This document shows positions 58,338 to 64,000 of a stretch of 64,000 nucleotides of DNA, in pieces. Origin of the DNA: Catonia carolina (taxonomy: Eukaryota > Arthropoda > Insecta > Hemiptera > Achilidae). The notes beneath the pieces were generated by a model. That model saw nothing but the letters and a program-made list of their open reading frames with translations, was not told where the DNA came from and searched no databases. The stretch's first letter is position 1; each line of letters starts with the position of its first letter. Location of the stretch: NCBI GenBank assembly GCA_035578175.1, contig JAQMRL010000016.1, positions 3,411,501 to 3,475,500 of the forward strand. Reading direction: 5' to 3'. Both the position numbers and the translations under genes were made by a program.

Positions 58338-59117
58338 CTACAACAAATTACAAACACAAAATAACAACACGGTTTTTATTGTCCCCAGCTCACTGTGATT
58401 CAAAACCAGCCAAATCATGACCGCACAAATTAAACCAATTAGTAACCAACTAGTATTATGTCACCACATCTATTAAAACATAAACTAAAATATATTTATA
58501 ATATCGATCTACAAGCAACAACTTGAGAAACTTTTCCAGGTCTTAAAATAACTGTTTTATTAGTTTTTAATTTTCTCTTTGCGACAGTTTAACTGTCTCT
58601 TTATGCTCATTTATTGAATTAATTATGCATAAAGTTAAAATATTTACATTGCGTTAGTTAAAATATATTTTTGTTAAGTAGTTATAGTTATAAAATAGAA
58701 ATTATAATATATATATAATATATTCTCTCTATTACAAAATATACAAACATCATTTTAAAAAAATTTCTATTAAAATAATAACAATTTTTTAAAAAATTTC
58801 TGTTATTAAAATAAAAATATAATATTGATATTTTATGTAAAATGTAACTGAATTTATCTATTTTATGTATTTTTTTAATTCTGTTTAACGCAATCTTTGT
58901 AACCTGTTTAACTGTAGTAATTTTATAGTAGTTATAAGTATTTAAGTGAATTAATGATTTTGTTCCGTATACTCTTATGCGCGGACAGAACTCTTTGTGA
59001 AGAAGAGTTTTTGCGTATAAATACATTTAGTTTAAAATATTGTACATTGCTTAGTATAGTCATGAATTGTAATCTTATTGTAGCTATATTTTACTAAAAA
59101 AAATAAATAAATAAATT
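58338..59117. other. Upstream intron, extremely AT-rich
   Basis: TA-rich intron DNA with AATAATA and ATATAT tracts. No family match or ORF with support. Confidence 0.4.
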
Positions 59118-59213
59118 GCCCATAACAGGCAGGTGGAGTGTTAAATTATGTCCACTCCATCTGCTAGTTCCACGGTGACAAAAATATAGTTCTCTCTCTT
59201 CAAATGGTCACCT
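59118..59213 (+). repeat. R4 first-half copy
   Basis: CATAACAGGCAGGTGGAGTG to CAAATGGTCACC. Interrupted by the R6 element; 60300-60340 (GTGAAACATTTAACAACAGA) appears to continue it. Confidence 0.55.
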
Positions 59214-59215
59214 TA

Positions 59216-60292
59216 CACCGGGTGATTCAAAAACTATACAGCAATCTCTTGGGATCTCATTTTATAGCTAAAAATAAGAAAAAAAGTTCATATAAATATA
59301 TGCCTCCGAAAACGCTTAGCTAGCGAGTTACGGCTAGCGAAAAATTTCACCTAGAACTCTGTACCCTCGGTCAAGTTAAGGCCTTATAAAAATGTTAATG
59401 GTAGTTACAAAGATACAAATACGATTGTTTTTTATGCGTTTAAATCTGAAAAATTGAATAAAATTGGTTCCAGAGCTGTAAATGCAATACTTTCAGAGAT
59501 ATCTTACGTAAAACACAAGAATTGGTGCAAAGAAATAACACATTTTCGTGTTTAACGTAAGATTACTTCCATAAATGGTAAATAAAAGTGTATTTTTTCT
59601 TAAATAAATTTGTAGAAAATTTAATTCTGAAAAGATTCATATGAATTACTCAGGAAAAAAATGAATAATAGATATTGAAATTTTGCTTTATTTAAAATCA
59701 AAACATTTTATTTTAATGTTCAGTTTTGAATAAATGATCAGCTGTTACTCCCAACCTAAATATTAGTTAATATTTTATGTAGTTAAGAATGTGAATTTTA
59801 TGTGCATCTGTTTTGATTTTAAATAAAGCAAAATTTTAATATCTATTATTCATTTTTTCCCTGAGTAATTCACATGAATCTTTTCAGAATTAAATTTTCT
59901 ACAAATTTATCTAAGAAAAAATACACCTTTATTTACAATTTACGGAAGTAATCTTACGTTAAACACAAAAATGTGTTAATTCTTTGCACCAATTCTTGTG
60001 TTTTATGTAAGATATCTCTGAAAGTATTGCATTTACAGCTATGGAACCAATTTTATTCAATTTTTCAGATTAAAAAACATAAGAAACAATCGTATTTGTA
60101 TCTTTGTAAGTACCTTCAACATTTTTATACGGTCTTACTTCACCGAGGGTACAGAGTTCTAGGTGAAATTTTTCGCTAGCCGTAACTCGCTAACTAAGCG
60201 TTTTCAGGCATATGTTTATATGAACTTTTATTCTTATTTTTAGCTATAGCATGAGATCCCAAGAGATCGCCGTATAGTTTTGATTCACCCTG
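59216..60292. mobile_element. R6 foldback element, copy 2 (long inverted arms)
   Basis: 1077 bp, TA-flanked, ends CACCGGGTGATTCAAAA and (opposite strand) CAGGGTGATTCAAAACTATA. Arms of about 500 bp meet near 59750. It shares the inner motif CGAAAACGCTT / AGCGAGTTACGGCTAGCGAA with R6 copy 1, although the rest differs. Confidence 0.82.
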
Positions 60293-60419
60293 TATATATG
60301 AGTGAAACATTTAACAACAGAACAGGAACACATGTAAAACACACTATATTCTGGCTAACAAAAGACTGCAGAAGGTATTTGCATTAAAAAAAAATTGCCA
60401 GATTAAATGATAAAAAATT

Positions 60420-60842
60420 GCTAATAACAGCTTATCATGGTTTAATTTAATCTCATATCAGGTATCCCATATTAGTATGGGGTGATTCATCACAGTGTAA
60501 CATGGAAAGAGTTTTTAAATACAGAAAAAAGCTGTCAAGTGTATATACAATGGGAGTCAACCACCTTACCTCATGCAGATCACTATTTAAAGAGCTGCAA
60601 TTGTTCACAGTTCCTTCTTTGTACATTTTTAAAGTGATAATGTACGTAAAGCAAAATACCTTTTTACAGAATTTACATGTTCACAACCACTACACAAGAA
60701 ACAGAATCGATTATTATGTTGCTAATCACAACACTAAATTGTTTGAACAAAAACCAACTTATGCAGGTAGAAAATACATCAATAAATTGCCACAAGGTTT
60801 AAAAAGTTGTGACAATTTAGGTCAATTTAAAAAAAAAAGCTA
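60420..60842 (+). pseudogene. Jockey-like LINE ORF2 C-terminus
   Basis: Frame TAYHGLI-stop-SHIRYPILVWGDSS, CNMERVFKYRKKLSSVYTMG, LFKELQLFTVPSLYIFKVIM, QNLHVHNHYTRNRIDYYVAN, ending FKKKS. This is the conserved thumb/C-terminal region of Jockey/CR1-type reverse transcriptases. It has at least one internal stop and is 5'-truncated, so it is dead. A 3' UTR with a duplicated block (60943-61147) and an A-rich tail at about 61205-61235 follows. Confidence 0.82.
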
Positions 60843-60942
60843 AAACAATATTTGATTGATGAAACATTTTACAGTGTGCACGAATTCCTTTCCAAGTAGT
60901 TTTTGGTTTAAAAGTATTTAACTTCTAATTAAACAAATGTTG

Positions 60943-61147
60943 TGTACTATTTGAAACAAAGGGGTTCTTGACAAGCCTACTGAGTTAAGCAGAAGCGGGA
61001 AATAATTATTGGTAAGTGATGAATTTATCATTGAGTTTGACTTTTTAATTTTGTGTGCTATTTGATACAAAGGGGTTCATGACAAGCCTACTGAAGTAAG
61101 CAGTAGCAAAAACAATTTTCTGGTGGTAAGTGATGAATTTTATCATT
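60943..61147. repeat. Duplicated block of about 95 bp in the LINE 3' UTR
   Basis: Two copies (60943-61034, 61055-61147) of ACAAAGGGGTTC-TGACAAGC ... GGTAAGTGATGAATTTATCA with a few differences. Confidence 0.75.
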
Positions 61148-61231
61148 GGTGATAAACTTTCAGTTTATCAGTTTTATCTTGACATGTCCTAAACTCCATT
61201 TGGAGTCTCCTGGATGCAAGTAGAAAAAAAT

Positions 61232-61335
61232 AAAAAAATATAATTGGGTGACCATGTGATGAGAGAGTTTTTTGTAGCCCTGGAACCAACAGATCGAGTG
61301 CAAATAATTTAACATTCCATCTGTCTGTTATGGGG
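61232..61335 (-). repeat. R4 first-half copy
   Basis: TTGGGTGACCATGTGATGAG to AACATTCCATCTGTCTGTTA; reverse complement of the R4 left half. Confidence 0.55.
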
Positions 61336-61747
61336 ATTATCAGCTCTGTAACTTATTCCGTCATCACAGCCAATGCTGGAACTGTCCTACTAACTTAATT
61401 CGGAGTCTGAACCCGTAATTATTATAAATCGCGGAGTTATTTGTTATGAAAAACATAACAGTAATAAATTTTATCACATCACACTTACAAAATTTATTTA
61501 TGTAAACGCTGAGTTATAAATAGTGAACTGATATGTCACTTTAACAAATTAAAAAGTAACAAACATTACGTCGTAGCAGTACATACATTGGATGATGTCG
61601 TTACGAATGAACTATGTGCCCTTCCTCTTTTATAGCCTAACCTGATAGATGAACGCAAGAATCTAATAATGTAAGCAAACTGTCACTCAATAATAAGGTG
61701 ACCACTTAAAATACTTCTCAGTTTTAATAGGAATACAAAAAAAAAAT
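61336..61747. other. Upstream intron, nothing recognised
   Basis: No ORF, splice-compatible exon or repeat match seen. Confidence 0.35.
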
Positions 61748-62013
61748 CTGGTGTGACACACACACAAATTTCTCTTGCCAATGCAAATAATTAACAATAA
61801 ACCAAACATTAGTAATAAAACATTAGAAATAAACAAAAAAAAACTAACCTCAATAAACATAACCTAATTTTAAACATGAGTGAAAGATGCAAAATGAAAA
61901 TCAATTTCAGTTTGGCCTAAAAATACGGAAAATCACTCTTTCACGCTAAACTAGACTCTGTAGAGAAAAACGCTTAAAACAAAAGTTGTAGATCTTTTAA
62001 TTTCCTAAAAATT

Positions 62014-62047
<34 letters not shown>

Positions 62048-62704
62048 GTCGCAAAATGCATACTAAGGCAGAAATCATTAAAAAAATCAAATTTTCACAC
62101 GTTTTCGGGAGAAACAAACAGAAAATCGCTAATTACCGCTAAACTAAACGTTATACAAAAAAAATGTTTGAAATAAAAGTTGTAGGGATTTAAATTCTCT
62201 ACAACTTTTATAATACACATTTTTGTGCTAAAATTCATATTAAAAATCGCAATCTAAAAAAAAACAATTTTTTACGTGAAAACAGCCTTATCAAAAATTT
62301 CAGCAAACACAGCGCCTACCCTATCTAGTAGAGCATAAAAAATTTAGTAAACCAGGCAATTTTAAAAAAAATCATAGTACCAGTTTCTGAAAAAAATCAC
62401 AAAAAGTGAAAAATTACATGAATAAACTACTACTTCCTCCCGTTAACCGATTTTGAGGGAAATGTTTGTGTCTAGTTTGGTAGTCGTACATAACTTAAGT
62501 TTAAAGTTCGTACGATGTTCCGTTCTCGAGATATTCTGTACACACACATTCACGCGCGCACACACACAGACTTTTCGCTAAAAACATGTTTTGTTGGGTT
62601 CAGGGGGTCTGAAAACGTGTAGATCCGGTGAAAACTTGATTTCGAAAAATCAACATGAAAACAGCACTTTCCTTTCTATTATTCATACAGGCAAGAGAAA
62701 GTAA
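61748..62704 (-). mobile_element. R1 element, full copy with (TA)n
   Basis: TCTGGTGTGACACACACACA to ACAGGCAAGAGAAAGTAAA, with a TA microsatellite at 62017-62043 replacing a few bases of the standard sequence. Confidence 0.75.
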
Positions 62705-62726
62705 AAATATTATTTATCTATTATAT

Positions 62727-62835
62727 TGTCCATAACAGGCAGGTGAAGTGTTAAATTACTTGCACTAGATTTGTTGGTTCCAGGGCAACAAAAAATAGTT
62801 CTTTTTCTTATCACATGGTCACCCAGTTGTTTTTT
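62727..62835 (+). repeat. R4 first-half copy
   Basis: CATAACAGGCAGGTGAAGTG to CACATGGTCACCCAGTTG, ending in a T-run. Confidence 0.55.
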
Positions 62836-62998
62836 TTTTTTAACATCCGACTGTTCTGCAATTACTGCTTATGCAGACAGTAAAGGATGAAATGGTTTTT
62901 TTGACGTATGAAAATATGCCGAGCCTGAATGGGATTCAAACCCAAGACCGCATGATGAGAGGTGAGCACGTTACCAACTACGCCGCCGGCAAATTTTA
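62836..62998 (-). mobile_element. S2 tRNA-derived SINE
   Basis: Minus strand: GCCGGCGGCGTAGTTGGTAA (A-box-like), GGGTTTGAATCCCATTCAGG (B-box-like). The body resembles 2948-3000. Confidence 0.6.
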
Positions 62999-63208
62999 AA
63001 CCGGCAATATTAAAAGAAAAACCATGTAATTAATGACAACTGTGAAATTAATTTGTTTTATTTAAATTAATGCTTACTTAAAATCACGACAAAGTACACG
63101 TACATCAACAAAAACATAACCTTGGAACACGGCTCAATGTTTTTGTACATAGTTGACCAAATATTCGGTAGATTTCGTTGCAAGCATTTTTTATCTAACC
63201 TCATAAAA

Positions 63209-63278
63209 GCCTTAATGTAGGATATAAACATTATTTTCAACCCGCCTTAATGTAGGATATAAACATTATTTTCAACCC
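63209..63278. repeat. 35-bp tandem duplication
   Basis: Two exact copies of GCCTTAATGTAGGATATAAA...TTTTCAACCC. 63280-63425 resembles a LINE or SINE 3' tail (AAAATCGGTTCAGTAATTTA, then CATACATACACAC). Confidence 0.85.
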
Positions 63279-63436
63279 TTTAGGGGGTAACTTTTTAAGG
63301 GTTTCAATAGCCTAGAACCTGCACCGGCATCATAGTTACAACATAAAAAAAAACTGCATGAAAATCGGTTCAGTAATTTAGGAGATAAAGGGGAGCATCC
63401 ACACATACATACACACACTCCATACATCGAATTCCA

Positions 63437-63710
63437 CATGACTGAATCATTTAAGAAGAGAAGAGGTAGAGGTGTACTGTGACACTAATCAGAGTTATCT
63501 CCTCTGAAAGTAATGAATTTCATTATACAGTTGGACCCTGTGGTGAATAAAGTGAAGGTGTCATTTACAGAGTGGGCCCAGCATGCTGATAAGCGTACTT
63601 TTCCATTCAGTGAGTTGTGGCAATGGTAAACCACCTCACTCCTCGTTTTACTTAGTAAAACCTCTACAGGTTCAAACCAGCCTACAAGCTGATGACCTTA
63701 ATAACAAAAA
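63437..63710 (+). mobile_element. R4 second-half copy
   Basis: GACTGAATCATTTAAGAAGA to GGTTCAAACCAGCCTACAAG and GATGACCTTAATAAC. It has an intact TTAA in the position that element E hit in another copy. Confidence 0.65.
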
Positions 63711-63925
63711 ACAAAAAAAAATAGATTATATGACTGAAGCATTTAACAATTGAACAGGTACATTCGTTAATGACATTAGTATTATTTTCACGGTTGATTA
63801 GATCTGCTGTTCCATACGTTTAGACCAGTGTTTCCCAACCGGTGGTCCGTCAGAGTCCGGTGACTACTTATAAAAAATTAATATTTTCCCGTGATAAAAT
63901 CTAAGTTACGATTTCCATTGAACAA

Positions 63926-63990
63926 GATTAAGTAAATACATTCAAAATTCAGATTAAGTAAATACATTCAAAATTCAGATTAAGTAAAGG
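63926..63990. repeat. 26-bp tandem repeat at window edge
   Basis: GATTAAGTAAATACATTCAA-AATTCA, two full units and the start of a third. Confidence 0.85.
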
Positions 63991-64000
63991 TAGAAGAGTT

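Noticed and set aside
56119..56352. 77-aa minus-strand ORF as an extra Tudor exon
   Set aside because: No acceptor/donor pair fits the phase between exons 1 and 2, which already join exactly, and the sequence has no Tudor features.

Overview
The window is animal nuclear DNA. It is AT-rich, and its one cellular gene has short exons with canonical GT/AG introns of 0.3 to 16 kb packed with transposable elements. The coding mobile elements (DD34D mariner, RTE/BovB-type LINE, Jockey-like LINE remnants) and the many TA- and TTAA-flanked miniature elements point to an insect. Hemiptera is my best guess, but the sequence does not prove the order.

The only host gene I can support lies on the minus strand and runs through almost the whole window (58337 down to 1928). 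It encodes a multi-Tudor-domain protein. I find 15 internal exons totalling 3477 nt (1159 codons). Every intron joins with matching phase, and no start or stop codon is present, so the gene continues off both ends. In transcription order the exons give Tudor a (exons 1-2), Tudor b (3-4), a disordered linker of about 350 residues (end of 4, then 5-8), Tudor c (9-12), Tudor d (13-14) and the start of Tudor e (15). The linker holds a glycine/arginine-rich stretch and a 13-residue tandem repeat (DGFKKWDRNDDKS). Proteins of this class (Tudor, TDRD1, TDRD6, RNF17/Qin) act in germ granules and the piRNA pathway by binding methylarginine tails of PIWI proteins. Which member this is cannot be settled from the window.

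Almost everything else is repeat DNA, often nested. Two elements have intact ORFs: a mariner (9199-10546, perfect 43-bp inverted ends, 357-aa transposase) and an RTE-type LINE (37414-40737, 992-aa endonuclease/reverse transcriptase, 11-bp target duplication). Both are antisense to the Tudor gene. Non-autonomous families, named here for convenience, are: R1 (about 0.9 kb, ACTTTCTCTTGCC ends, about ten copies); R2 (about 340-bp TA-flanked MITE, six copies); R4 (SINE-like, with a pol III B-box-like motif); R5 (about 370-bp MITE); R6 (about 1-kb foldback elements with GGGTGATTCA ends); R7 (about 740-bp CACGAG-ended element); two tRNA-derived SINE families (S1, S2); and at least six different TTAA-flanked, piggyBac-like miniature elements.

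The most unusual object is a 352-bp palindrome with sequence-identical 171-base arms (33201-33552). It sits in a 12-bp target duplication, and each arm carries a hammerhead-ribozyme-like core. I read it as an inverted pair of Penelope-like terminal repeats. Other points of note are the minisatellite inside the Tudor linker exon, a duplicated [R2 + 86 bp] unit with one R2 copy flipped beside an exon, and an unidentified 120-aa ORF at 14509-14871.
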